Below, piece by piece: positions 9,082 to 17,705 of a stretch of 45,956 bases of DNA; positions within the stretch are counted from its first letter, which is position 1; each line of letters starts with the position of its first letter. The notes below the pieces were generated by a model. It was not told the origin of the DNA. It did not search any database and saw nothing but the letters and a program-made list of their open reading frames with translations. The position numbers were made by a program, and so were the translations under genes. Origin of the DNA: Acidimicrobiales bacterium (GTDB taxonomy: Bacteria > Actinomycetota > Acidimicrobiia > Acidimicrobiales > DASWMK01); NCBI GenBank assembly GCA_036399815.1, contig DASWMK010000094.1, positions 1 through 45,956 of the forward strand. The letters are read 5' to 3'.

Positions 9082-9228
9082 TCACTCCTGCCCCTTCGGG
9101 TCCTGGCTGCGTTGCTCCACGAACGCACGGACGACGTCGTGCACGTCGACGAAGTCATTCGCCGGCCGTCGCGCAAATGTGTCGAGGGCGAGATCATCGA
9201 GCGCGCGGCGCGTCAGCCGGAAAGGCAC
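9082..9228 (-). pseudogene. Coding-like scrap (48 residues), possibly AbiEii-like
   Basis: Reads from a GTG through TRRALDDLALDTFARRP and NDFVDVHDVVRAF. The RP-x-NDFVDV pattern resembles the RDFVDL region of AbiEii/nucleotidyltransferase toxins, but the resemblance is short and unproven. A stop lies 2 codons before the GTG and no ribosome site is visible. Best read as a fragment of a decayed gene. Confidence 0.3.
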
Positions 9229-9265
9229 AACGCCGAACGTTCACGGGAGGTGTGACGAGCGGGGG

Positions 9266-9499
9266 CTACCCGCGCAGCGCATGGACCGCCTCGGCCCGGC
9301 GCTTCGCCCGCTGCGCTGCCTGCTCGTGGAGACAGTGGGCCACGGCGTCGACGTCTCCGACCGAAGGATGGTCACGCATCAGCTTCACGTGGGCGTCCTG
9401 TCGAACCGAGGCATGGCAATCTCGCTGTCCTTCCGCGCATGACGGGCATACACGAACGTGTGTTCCCAGACAGCCCCCGGGCAAAGTGTCACAGGGCAC
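9266..9499 (-). CDS. Possible small cysteine-rich protein divergent from jetA
   Basis: 77 residues from a GTG; its 5' end is only 16 nt from the jetA start. Contains RVCPSCAEGQRDCHA, a CxxC plus further Cys/His residues that could bind zinc, then a helical basic tail (EQAAQRAKRRAEAVHAL). Both strands are open here, so it could be a chance frame. If real, it could be a transcriptional regulator of the jet operon given its position; that is inference only. Confidence 0.35.
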   Translation of the reverse strand: MPCDTLPGGCLGTHVRVCPSCAEGQRDCHASVRQDAHVKLMRDHPSVGDVDAVAHCLHEQAAQRAKRRAEAVHALRG

Positions 9500-9502
9500 T
9501 TC

Positions 9503-9508
9503 TAGGCT
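9503..9508 (+). promoter_or_regulatory. -10 box for leaderless jetA transcript
   Basis: TAGGCT, then 7 nt, then GTG 9516. This TANNNT-N7-start layout is typical of leaderless actinobacterial genes, and no Shine-Dalgarno is present before either candidate jetA start. No convincing -35. Confidence 0.45.
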
Positions 9509-9515
9509 TGCCCCC

Positions 9516-11045
9516 GTGGGGATGAGTTATCCGGACGACTTCGGTGATCTGTCGCTGTCGATCGCGACCGACGACGGCGCGATCACCCGCCGAGTCAAGG
9601 CGATCGCGGCCACCCGGCCCCTGCACGACCTGGAGCGAAACAAGGCGAGCTTCGGCGGAGACCACTGGGACCGCTACGACCTGATGAGCCTCGCGATCGC
9701 CACGATCGACGAGGTCGCCCTGGCGATGGGCGTCTCCGCAGGCCGGAGCTATGACGAAGCACTTGCTCACTGCGCACGCCAAGCCGCCCGCCAGAATCCC
9801 GAAGATGACGAGACGGAGCACGAGCTCGTCGCGTCGCGGGTGCTGAGCGCGCTTCTCGCCGATGTCCCCGAAGTCGTTACTTACGTCGACCACACCGGAG
9901 ACGCACCGACCCAACGGCGCCACGAGTTCCGGCTCCTGTACGAACAGTGGAACCCGGATGAGACCGTGCATCTGCGTGCCTCCGAACACGCGGTAAACGT
10001 CCTTATCGACGCGCTTGATCTCGACGTCGAGTCAGCCCAGATCGCCGCCGAAGCGCAGATGCGTGCGCTCCTCGAGCGTGGCGCGCTCGACAGCGCCGTC
10101 GAGATCGCCCGACGCGCGGTCTACCTGACGGTGCAGCACCTCGAACAGGTGCGGTCCATCCTGCGGGACACCCAGATGGATCACGAAACCTGGGACTGGG
10201 GCGAAACCGTGCCCTTCATCCTGCGCCGCGCACTCAACCACATTTCCGACCGCATCACCGCCGAGACGCGGCTCCTGTCCGCCGTGGAGGACCGCCGCGA
10301 CGCCGAGCAGGATCCGGTGCAGCGGCAGCGCGCGAACGAGCTCGTGCGCCTGCTCCGGTCGTGCTACTCCCGGCACCTGGACCTTCAGCGCCACCTCATC
10401 GGCGCTCGCCAAGTGCACCGCGACGCCCAGGATGACAGCTTCCGCCGTACCCGCGGGAGCCTCCGACGCGTCGATCTCGAAGCCGATGTCCTCGTACCGC
10501 TGCTTGGCTCACCTACAGGCAAGGTGCAGCGCTGGTGCACGGACATGTTTGAGAGAATGGCCGCGCTGCGGCCCGTTGTGCCCCCGTCGCTAGCCGTGCT
10601 TCTGGACGAGTTGCTGGAGCCGCCGACCGAACCGGACGAAGGCGAGCTAGACGAGGACCCGTTCTTCGACGACGTAGACGTCGATCCGTGGTGGGTCGCG
10701 TACCAGAACCTCGTTGACGGGCTCCTCGCCGATGTCTCCGAACCCGCGTACCTGTCCGACCTGCTTACCCGCGGCCGCGAAGGGGTCAACACCACCGGCG
10801 ACACCCTCGATCCGCGGACCGTTGCGGCCGTGCTCTGCCACGCATCCCATGAGTTGCTGGGCACGAACCTGATGGCGGCCGAGCCCGACACACCTATCCT
10901 CCTTGCGATCTCGACGGGTGCTCGCACCGAGGACCCGACCATCGACGCCGATGATTTACTCGTCGTCCCGGTGAGCGTCACAGCGGCTGCCGTCGAGGGT
11001 GGATGGCCGACGGCTGATGCCGACGCCCTCGATGGCGTGGGGTAG
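9516..11045 (+). CDS. jetA: Wadjet JetA-like protein (kleisin-type subunit)
   Basis: 509 residues from GTG 9516 (or 507 from ATG 9522). First gene of a four-gene run whose last two products are a giant SMC-like ATPase and a Toprim protein, the Wadjet order JetA-JetB-JetC-JetD. JetA is the kleisin (MukF-like) that bridges the JetC heads. The protein is largely alpha-helical and acidic near residues 360-385 (PDEGELDEDPFFDDVDVDPW), a plausible flexible linker. I cannot read a DUF3375 signature, so it is probably not the type I JetA; assignment rests mainly on position and size. The stop is 4 nt before jetB. Known role of the complex: detection and cleavage of small circular plasmid DNA. Confidence 0.7.
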   Translation: MGMSYPDDFGDLSLSIATDDGAITRRVKAIAATRPLHDLERNKASFGGDHWDRYDLMSLAIATIDEVALAMGVSAGRSYDEALAHCARQAARQNPEDDETEHELVASRVLSALLADVPEVVTYVDHTGDAPTQRRHEFRLLYEQWNPDETVHLRASEHAVNVLIDALDLDVESAQIAAEAQMRALLERGALDSAVEIARRAVYLTVQHLEQVRSILRDTQMDHETWDWGETVPFILRRALNHISDRITAETRLLSAVEDRRDAEQDPVQRQRANELVRLLRSCYSRHLDLQRHLIGARQVHRDAQDDSFRRTRGSLRRVDLEADVLVPLLGSPTGKVQRWCTDMFERMAALRPVVPPSLAVLLDELLEPPTEPDEGELDEDPFFDDVDVDPWWVAYQNLVDGLLADVSEPAYLSDLLTRGREGVNTTGDTLDPRTVAAVLCHASHELLGTNLMAAEPDTPILLAISTGARTEDPTIDADDLLVVPVSVTAAAVEGGWPTADADALDGVG

Positions 11046-11049
11046 GAGC

Positions 11050-11817
11050 ATGAGCGTCAAGGGCGAGGATCTGGCCGACATCGGCCGCCTGCTGGGGTAC
11101 GCGGCACGTCCCAAGGAGCTGCCGGCGCGAACTGAGGCATATAGGGAGCTCGTCGACCGGTACCTACATGACGAGCAGTTCGCGCTCGCCGCCGACCGCG
11201 TCGCCGCCGGCACTGGCATCACACTCCATGTCGACCCCGTCGCCGGAGCAATCGCCGTCGCAGATGCTGACGCTCCGTTCAGGATGCCGCTGTCCGAGTT
11301 CCGGAAGAACACATACCCACACGAACGAGCGCTCCTCGGCATCGTGGTCCTGTCGGTGGCCCGGGTCGCGTACCCGACCACCGACCGGCTCGACGACGAC
11401 CAGCGGGTCGCAGTTGTCGCAGTCTCCGGTGTCGTCGACTACCTGAACCGGCTCATCGACCGGCTCTCAGATGCGGCTGCCGCGGACCCCGAGAACAGCG
11501 ACGACGCGCTCATCGAGCTGTGGCGCCAGTGGGTTCGTATGCGCCAGGACCGCTTCGACGCGAAACGCGTGTCGATCAAGGACCGGCTCGGAATCGTGAA
11601 GCGCACGTGCGAGTACCTCGAGGAGCAAGGCTTGCTACAGCGTCGCAGTAACGAGGATGGCGGCACCTACCGGGCCACACACCGGTTCCGGCTCGCGGTT
11701 ACCGCGCTCGTGGAGGACAGTGACGTGTACGCCGGCCTCGTCAAGCTCACCGACAAGCCCACCAGATCCGCGGTGACCGACGCCGAAGGTGCCGCCGGCG
11801 GGAAAGACGAGCGGTGA
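11050..11817 (+). CDS. jetB: Wadjet JetB-like protein (KITE-type subunit)
   Basis: 255 residues from ATG 11050, 4 nt after jetA. The AGGAG at 11044-11048 is too close to be ideal, so ATG 11032, inside jetA, is an alternative start. Residues about 85-120 read FRKNTYPHERALLGIVVLSVARVAYP, helical. Residues about 175-205 read RFDAKRVSIKDRLGIVKRTCEYLEEQGLLQR, a winged-helix-like segment, as expected for KITE/MukE proteins (DUF4194-type in Wadjet). It would sit on the kleisin and JetC heads. The stop overlaps jetC by 4 nt (GTGA), indicating tight coupling. Confidence 0.65.
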   Translation: MSVKGEDLADIGRLLGYAARPKELPARTEAYRELVDRYLHDEQFALAADRVAAGTGITLHVDPVAGAIAVADADAPFRMPLSEFRKNTYPHERALLGIVVLSVARVAYPTTDRLDDDQRVAVVAVSGVVDYLNRLIDRLSDAAAADPENSDDALIELWRQWVRMRQDRFDAKRVSIKDRLGIVKRTCEYLEEQGLLQRRSNEDGGTYRATHRFRLAVTALVEDSDVYAGLVKLTDKPTRSAVTDAEGAAGGKDER

Positions 11818-14800
11818 GCGCACCGACGCCCCCTCCGGAGCTGATGCTGCGCCGCGTCTACCTGCGCAACGTCGGCCCGCCCGCCGCGCGGTTCGACCCG
11901 CTCGACTTGGACCTGTCGATCCCGACCGGCAAGGCCGCCACGAAGGTCCTTTGGTCGCTCACGAACACCGGTGGGAAGACGACGCTCCTTCGTCTGCTCA
12001 CCAGCATCGTCGTGCCTAACGCACGCGCGCAGATGGGCGGCGCAAACCTCGGCGACTTCGTTCAGACCGGCGATACGTCTCATATTGTCGCCGAGTGGGA
12101 GAGCGTCGCCGCCGGCCGCTTCGTCGTCGCCGGATGCTACGAGTGGCCCGGCCGGCAGCGGCCGCGTGACGTCGCCACCGGAAGCCTGAATCGCGCGTTT
12201 TACGCCTTCAGGGTTCCCGAGCGGTTCGACATCGCCGACCTCCCGTTCCTCTCCGACGGCCGCCGACGCACGCTGGACGACTACCGGGTGGCGCTGCACG
12301 AGCTTTTCCGGAACAAGCCAGCGGCCCGATTCGTGTGGACCCGCACGCAGTCGGAGTGGGCGACGGTCCTCGACGAGCAGACGGAGCTCGATCCCGAGCT
12401 GTTCCGCTACCAGATGCGGATGAACGACGACGAGGCCGGCGCAGAACGGCTCGTTGCCAAGCTCAACAGCGCCGACGCCGTCATCGAGTTCTTCGTGTCT
12501 GCTCTCAACGACCGGTCCGTCTCGCTCGACTTCACGACCACACTTCGCGACTACGCCATCGCCGCCGCGAATCGAGCGACGTTAGAGCAGGACGCCGAAT
12601 TCAGCGAGACAATGGCTGGGCACCTCGAGCGGCTCGCCGAGGCCGCCGAATACGCCACCTTGGCCGAAGGCGATGTCTTGATCCGAGCGAGCGCCGCAGG
12701 CGAGCTCACCGCTGCCATCGTCGCCCGTGCCGCCCGAGAGGAGACCGCGCGCGACGAAGCCGCCACTCGCGTGGCCCAGCACGAGGAGCGCTCCACCACC
12801 GCGAACACCGAGATCAACCGACTCGACAACATCCGCAGCCAGCTGAATCTGGACGAAGCCCAGTTCCGCCTCGAAATTGCCGTCACCGCGGAGCAGGACG
12901 CCCGAGCGCGACTCGACGCCGCCAAACGAGAATTCGCGATCTGCAAGGCGCTGGAGCCGGTCGCGCGCCTCCGCAACGCCGAGGTCGCACGCGACGCCGC
13001 GCAAGCCGCGTACGACCTAGCCGAAGCTGACCTCAAGCCACTGCGAGACGCGGTACGAGCACGCGCGGCTGGGCTCGCCGCGAAGTACGGCGAACTCGTG
13101 CGCGCCGAGCTTGCACATCACGAGGAAGCGGCCCGGATTGCCCAGGAGGCTGCGAACAGGCGAGCCGCGGCGGAGACCATACGGACCAGCCAATTGGAGG
13201 GCCGGACGACGGCAAACGTGGACCTCACCCAGATCGACGCGCTCGTCACGGAAGCTAGCGCCGCGCTCGATGAGCTGCGGAGAAACGGCGACGCGAAGCT
13301 AAGCGAGAGCGCGGCCGAGGCCCGGGCGCGCTGGGAGTCCCTCGTCACCGAGTCTGAGGGCCAGCAGCAGTCGACGGAGAGCCGCGTCGCCACCCTAGGA
13401 ACTCAGATCACAGGCCTGCAGCCGAACCGGAAGCACAACGAGCGACAGCTTGCGCAAGCAGAAGCCGAGCTCCGCCGGGCCACCGAGGAACGAGAGCGGT
13501 ATCGGGATGAGCAGGTGAGCCTGCTGCGGCTGGACGACCTGGTGGCGCTCATCGGCGCTGACGAGCCAGGCCCGGCGACCCTAAGGCGCGCGACACAGAT
13601 GCTGGACCAGCAGGCACAGGCCGCGGAACGGACCGCCGCCGATGCTGCGACCGCGCTTCGGGAACGGCAGCACGAGTTCGATGTGCTCGAACGAGACGAC
13701 CTCATGGCGTCGTCGGCCGATGTCGAAAGAGTCCGTGACCACCTCGTCGACGCAGGCGTCGGCGCGACCACCGGGTGGACCTGGATCGCCGCCAATATCG
13801 CCGACGTTGACCAGCGTCGCGATCTCATCTCCAGCCATCCCGAGGTCGCCAACGGCGTCATCGTCACCGACGCCGCCCGGACAGACGAAGCTCGACAGGT
13901 CCTCGAGGACACGGATCTCGCACTCCGCATCGCCGTGCTCGTCACCGCCGCGCCCACCAGTAGTCTGGCCGGGGACCAGGTCGGGTTCGTCGTCGAGCCG
14001 CACCGAGCTGTCTACGACCCGGACTGGGCCGCACGTACCGCTGAGGAGCTCCGCACCGAGATCGACACACTGTCCGAGACAGCAGCGATTTCCCGTGTGA
14101 ACGCAGATCGAATCCGGGCCGCCAGCGCCGAGGTCACGAGCTTTGTGCGCCGCTGGCAGGACAAGCACCCTGCCCTCGATGCGAACGTGATCACGGCCAA
14201 GGTCACTGTGGAGGAGTACACGACCCGGCTCCGAGCGATCGTGGACAAGGTCGCCAAACTCGACACCGAACGGGAACAGCTCCGCGACGCACTCCCGACG
14301 CTGCAGCGCACCATCCGCCAGGCAGAAGCCGCCGCCGCCCGCTGTGGCGCCTGCGACCAGATCGGCATCCGAGCCGCCTCGGCCACCGAGCGGCGACCCG
14401 AGGTTGCGGCAGCGCGCACGAAGGCGCAGCAGGCGATCGATGACGCGGACCGCACGATTGCCGCAGCAGCCACCGAGCGCGACGACGCGCTCGCCCGTGC
14501 AGCTGCTGCGAACGAGACCGCTGCACGCTGGCGTGACCGGCTCGGGTCCGTTGGAGTCGAACCCGGCGACACGGTCCCCGACGCGCCCGTCGAGCAGCTC
14601 GAACAGGAATGGCGTACGCACCGTGCGGCGCTGGAGCAGAGACAGCGCGGCAGCAGCCATGCGGCACTGTTGGACGATGCCGAGGGCCTGGTCGCTCACC
14701 TGGCCGTCGAGGTCACCCGATACGACGCCGAGCTGATGCCCGAGGTGGACACGCGCCTCGCCTCCCACCGGGCCGCCACCCCCGAGGGCCGCACCACGCT

Positions 14801-16244
14801 GCTGGCGGCCGCGGAGGACGCTCAGCAGCGCTGCATGGCCGACCATGTCCGGGCGAACCACGGCTTGGAGCAGGCGCGACGAACCGTCACCGAACGCCAG
14901 CCCGAAGGCCGCGCCGTGTACGTTCAGCTCCCAGAGGAGTGGAAGGCAACCAGCGCTGACGAGTGCGTCGCGATGGTCGTCCGCGTCGACCTGGCGAACG
15001 TGAAGTGGCGCAACCGGCAGCGCGAGGAGAACCAGGCCGCAGCTGCGGCGAAGGCCGAAGCGGAGAACGCCGAGAAGTTCCGGTGGTCGTTCCACAACAC
15101 CGGCAGCCTTTGGCCGGGGGAACCGGTTTCCACCGGAGCTGTGTTCGAGGGCTCGCCCGACGAAGCAACCTCATTGCTCCAGGACCGCATCGCTGCTCAT
15201 CGCGCAACGATCGAGGAACGCGACCGCGCGGCGAAGACCCGAGCCGACCAGCGCGACGCGGTCAAGCGCTGCGCCGTCGACCCGCGCTTCGCCGAGTTCA
15301 CGCTCGCCAAGAAGGCGATGTCCACCAGCGACGAGGAGCTATACGATCGTGCCAAGGCTTGGTCGGTGGAGCTTGGCATCCGGACCAAGAGCATCCGCGA
15401 CGAGCTCCAAGAGCTGAACCGGCACCGAGAGAGCCTCGTGAACCAACTTCACGGCCTCGCCGAAGCCCAGCTCCGCCTCCTGCGCGCCGTGAGCCGTAGC
15501 AGCAACATCCCTGCCGGGTTCGGCGAGCTGTCTGGCAAGCCCGCGTTCAGCATCGACTTCGACAAGCTCGACGAGACCGAGGCGCTGGCCCGGCTCGCCA
15601 CACGCGTCGACACGTGGGCCGTGCAGCTCGCCGCCGACCCGAAGCGTGCAACGCGCACCGAGCAGATCGACCGATGGCTCGCCGAGGCTGCCAAGGACCT
15701 CGTGAAGGTCAACGCCGGCGGCGCATCGTGGCGGGTCAAGGTCCTCAAGCCGCTGCTCGACAACCGGGTCTACTATTGCGCCCCGGACCGCATAGAGAAG
15801 GAGTACTCCGGGGGCCAGGAGCTCACGCTCGCCGTGCTGCTCTATTGCTGCCTCGCAGCCGTGCGGTCCAACCACCGAACCACCGGCCGCCGGCCAGCGG
15901 GCGCGTTGCTGCTGGACAACCCTTTCGGGAAGGCCTCGAATCAGCAGCTCATCGCGATGCAGCAGGCGCTCGCCCGCAAGTCAGGCATCCAGCTCATCTG
16001 TGCGACCGGGCTGAACGACCCGACCGTCATCTCCGCGTTCGAGGGTTCGGACGCCCGGGTCATCCGGCTCCGGAACGACATCGACCAACGCGGTGGCCTC
16101 CATCGCCTGCGCATCAGCGACCCGCTCGTGCACAAGGCCGTCATCGAAGCGATCCTCGACGGCCACGATGCCGACGACCCGAACGGGTATCTGAGTGCGA
16201 CCAGCTACACAGTCAACGAACCTGCCACGCCGGAGAGCCCGTGA
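11814..16244 (+). CDS. jetC: Wadjet JetC, SMC-like ATPase
   Basis: 1476 residues. GTG 11814 overlaps jetB; GGGAAAG lies upstream. Seen: N-terminal RVYLRNVG strand, Walker A NTGGKTTL (about 51-58), long coiled coils (about 260-640 and 745-1150) rich in Ala/Glu/Arg, a compact central hinge-like region (about 650-740, including TGWTWIAANIADVD and VGFVVEPHRAVYD), and the C-terminal head with signature YSGGQELTLAV (about 1331) and Walker B ALLLDNPFGKAS (about 1363). The residue after the Walker B Asp is Asn, not the usual catalytic Glu. A single CGAC sits in the coil after the hinge (about 843-846). In Wadjet, JetC extrudes DNA loops and measures plasmid size before JetD cuts. Confidence 0.85.
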   Translation: MSAPTPPPELMLRRVYLRNVGPPAARFDPLDLDLSIPTGKAATKVLWSLTNTGGKTTLLRLLTSIVVPNARAQMGGANLGDFVQTGDTSHIVAEWESVAAGRFVVAGCYEWPGRQRPRDVATGSLNRAFYAFRVPERFDIADLPFLSDGRRRTLDDYRVALHELFRNKPAARFVWTRTQSEWATVLDEQTELDPELFRYQMRMNDDEAGAERLVAKLNSADAVIEFFVSALNDRSVSLDFTTTLRDYAIAAANRATLEQDAEFSETMAGHLERLAEAAEYATLAEGDVLIRASAAGELTAAIVARAAREETARDEAATRVAQHEERSTTANTEINRLDNIRSQLNLDEAQFRLEIAVTAEQDARARLDAAKREFAICKALEPVARLRNAEVARDAAQAAYDLAEADLKPLRDAVRARAAGLAAKYGELVRAELAHHEEAARIAQEAANRRAAAETIRTSQLEGRTTANVDLTQIDALVTEASAALDELRRNGDAKLSESAAEARARWESLVTESEGQQQSTESRVATLGTQITGLQPNRKHNERQLAQAEAELRRATEERERYRDEQVSLLRLDDLVALIGADEPGPATLRRATQMLDQQAQAAERTAADAATALRERQHEFDVLERDDLMASSADVERVRDHLVDAGVGATTGWTWIAANIADVDQRRDLISSHPEVANGVIVTDAARTDEARQVLEDTDLALRIAVLVTAAPTSSLAGDQVGFVVEPHRAVYDPDWAARTAEELRTEIDTLSETAAISRVNADRIRAASAEVTSFVRRWQDKHPALDANVITAKVTVEEYTTRLRAIVDKVAKLDTEREQLRDALPTLQRTIRQAEAAAARCGACDQIGIRAASATERRPEVAAARTKAQQAIDDADRTIAAAATERDDALARAAAANETAARWRDRLGSVGVEPGDTVPDAPVEQLEQEWRTHRAALEQRQRGSSHAALLDDAEGLVAHLAVEVTRYDAELMPEVDTRLASHRAATPEGRTTLLAAAEDAQQRCMADHVRANHGLEQARRTVTERQPEGRAVYVQLPEEWKATSADECVAMVVRVDLANVKWRNRQREENQAAAAAKAEAENAEKFRWSFHNTGSLWPGEPVSTGAVFEGSPDEATSLLQDRIAAHRATIEERDRAAKTRADQRDAVKRCAVDPRFAEFTLAKKAMSTSDEELYDRAKAWSVELGIRTKSIRDELQELNRHRESLVNQLHGLAEAQLRLLRAVSRSSNIPAGFGELSGKPAFSIDFDKLDETEALARLATRVDTWAVQLAADPKRATRTEQIDRWLAEAAKDLVKVNAGGASWRVKVLKPLLDNRVYYCAPDRIEKEYSGGQELTLAVLLYCCLAAVRSNHRTTGRRPAGALLLDNPFGKASNQQLIAMQQALARKSGIQLICATGLNDPTVISAFEGSDARVIRLRNDIDQRGGLHRLRISDPLVHKAVIEAILDGHDADDPNGYLSATSYTVNEPATPESP

Positions 16245-17263
16245 GCGTAGAAGGGGCCGTCGCCCGGCTCGGCGACCTGCTCCGGACGGCTGGCCGCGTA
16301 CGGGTCCCGCTCGCGACGGTGCAGCAGCACTGGGTCACGGCCGCCCCGGAGCTGGTCGGCTCACCCCACCAGCTTGGCGACCTCGCTCGTGCGCTCGAGA
16401 CGCTTGCCGGCGCCGGGCATGTTGCCCTGCCGGCGAAGGCGAGTTGGGACCGAGCTACCCGACCGCCGCTACCAAGGTTCGTGACCGTGGACGCGAACCG
16501 CACGGTCCCGGTCGGCATGCCATGGAGAACCTACCCGTGGTGCGCTCAGCTCGGCTGGATCGCGTCATTGGCCAAGATCACCGCCACCCAGTACGAGCAG
16601 CTCGTCGCGCTCAACACCTGGCTCGCACGACGCACCAACGACGATGTCGTCCCGATGCGAGTCCGGTCCGCCGAGATCTTCGCGGACGAGAAGGCGCTCG
16701 ACGCCCTGATCAAGACCGGCTTGTTCGGACCCGACCGGCTCAGCTGGGAGCTCCTTGGGTGCCGGCGCTTTCCGCCGCCGCTCACGGTCACCCGCACTGG
16801 CGACGGGCCCGGCGTGCTTGTGGTCGAGAACAGCGACGCGTACTGGGTTGTCCTGGACGCCGCCGGCGCCATCAGCGGACCCGTTGGTCGGGTCGCATTC
16901 GGGTCTGGTAGAGGGTTCGAGCAGTCGATCTACGCGCTAGCCGAGGACGCCGAATTGCCGAAGCGCCTCTGGTACTGGGGCGACCTCGATCCCGATGGGA
17001 TCGCCATCCCTACCCAGGCCGCCAAAGTCGCCGCCACCGTCGGGCTTCCGGAGCTCCAACCCGCACGCCCGCTGTGGGCAGCGATGGCCGAGCTACCGGG
17101 CACGGCAGGAGGCAAGATCAGCTGGGCCGCCACCACGGGAACCTGGCTCGGCGACGAGCTGTGGGCAGCCACAACCCGCGTGCGGGCCGCCGGTGCGCGC
17201 GTCGCCCAGGAACGTGTGGCTCCGCCCCTTGTCGCCGAAGCGCTCGGAGACTTGCACGCGTGA
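16241..17263 (+). CDS. jetD: Wadjet JetD, Toprim nuclease
   Basis: 340 residues; GTG 16241 overlaps the jetC stop (GTGA). The C-terminal Toprim domain is clear: VVENSDAYW supplies the conserved Glu (residue 196), and YWGDLDPDGI supplies the DxD pair (Asp248 and Asp250). This is as in topoisomerase VI subunit A, OLD nucleases and DUF2220 proteins. The N-terminal 150 residues are a winged-helix/helical region (DUF3322-like by position), with WRTYPWCAQLGW and YEQLVALNTWL. JetD is the endonuclease that cuts closed circular DNA after JetABC loop extrusion stalls. Both metal-binding motifs are intact, so the system looks functional. Followed directly by a strong hairpin. Confidence 0.85.
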   Translation: MSVEGAVARLGDLLRTAGRVRVPLATVQQHWVTAAPELVGSPHQLGDLARALETLAGAGHVALPAKASWDRATRPPLPRFVTVDANRTVPVGMPWRTYPWCAQLGWIASLAKITATQYEQLVALNTWLARRTNDDVVPMRVRSAEIFADEKALDALIKTGLFGPDRLSWELLGCRRFPPPLTVTRTGDGPGVLVVENSDAYWVVLDAAGAISGPVGRVAFGSGRGFEQSIYALAEDAELPKRLWYWGDLDPDGIAIPTQAAKVAATVGLPELQPARPLWAAMAELPGTAGGKISWAATTGTWLGDELWAATTRVRAAGARVAQERVAPPLVAEALGDLHA

Positions 17264-17265
17264 GG

Positions 17266-17293
17266 CACTTACGCGTGGTCGCGCACGTGAGTG
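17266..17293 (+). terminator. Hairpin after jetD
   Basis: CACTTACGCGTG (17266-17277) pairs with CGCACGTGAGTG (17282-17293) around a GTCG loop: 12 positions with one mismatch and two G-T pairs. Starts 2 nt after the jetD stop. No T-run, as is common in this GC class. Confidence 0.6.
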
Positions 17294-17510
17294 GATGGGT
17301 CAGTCGCGGTACGCAGCGGCGCGTTGAACCCACCACGGAGCAAGGCGTCCACGTCCGCGTGTCAAGGCGCCGGTGGAACGGCACGTTGCTATGCCCTTCG
17401 TCCAGTAGCGCGATGGCGTCTCGCCGACATTGAGGGCTGCCTCGTTGAGGCGCGCTGGATCCCGCGGAGCGAACGCCGTGCCGATAGCCGCTTGCCGAAT
17501 AGCCGTCGAG

Positions 17511-17600
17511 ATGGCACTCAACCGCTACAGCCACCTGTATCCCGGCGACCTCGAAGACGTGGCGACGCACCTCGACGCGGTGCGCCGCCGCGCCGACCTC
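17511..17600 (+). pseudogene. C-terminal remnant of a tyrosine recombinase (integrase)
   Basis: Reads MALNRYSHLYPGDLEDVATH then LDAVRRRAD, the standard ending of actinophage-type integrases, where the Tyr of NRYSHL is the catalytic tyrosine (codon 17526-17528). Nothing upstream in any frame gives the R-H-R boxes, so only the tail remains. It is in frame with the following membrane-protein gene, so a gene caller could wrongly merge them. Supports mobile-element origin of the island. Confidence 0.7.
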
Positions 17601-17683
17601 AGCCCGCGTCTGCGAGCACCCTCGTGGCAAGGACGGTCGGTCCTGGGACCCGTAGGCCCGGCGAGATCGTCACACCGCCTCGC

Positions 17684-17689
17684 TACGGT
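17684..17689 (+). promoter_or_regulatory. Possible -10 box for kwaAB
   Basis: TACGGT lies 16 nt before ATG 17706; a GGAG ribosome site is between them. No -35 recognised. Placed just before the pair, after the jetD hairpin and the integrase remnant, so kwaAB would be transcribed separately from jet. Confidence 0.3.
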
Positions 17690-17705
17690 TGACGGCGGAG
17701 CATTG

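Noticed and set aside
9516-11045. Calling the first jet gene a type I JetA (DUF3375)
   Set aside because: No signature of that domain could be read; only order, size and partners support JetA.
13581-15095. Long open frame on the minus strand (504 codons) inside jetC
   Set aside because: It lies opposite a gene with clear SMC motifs and codon bias; its product has no recognisable fold. Such antisense frames are expected at this GC.
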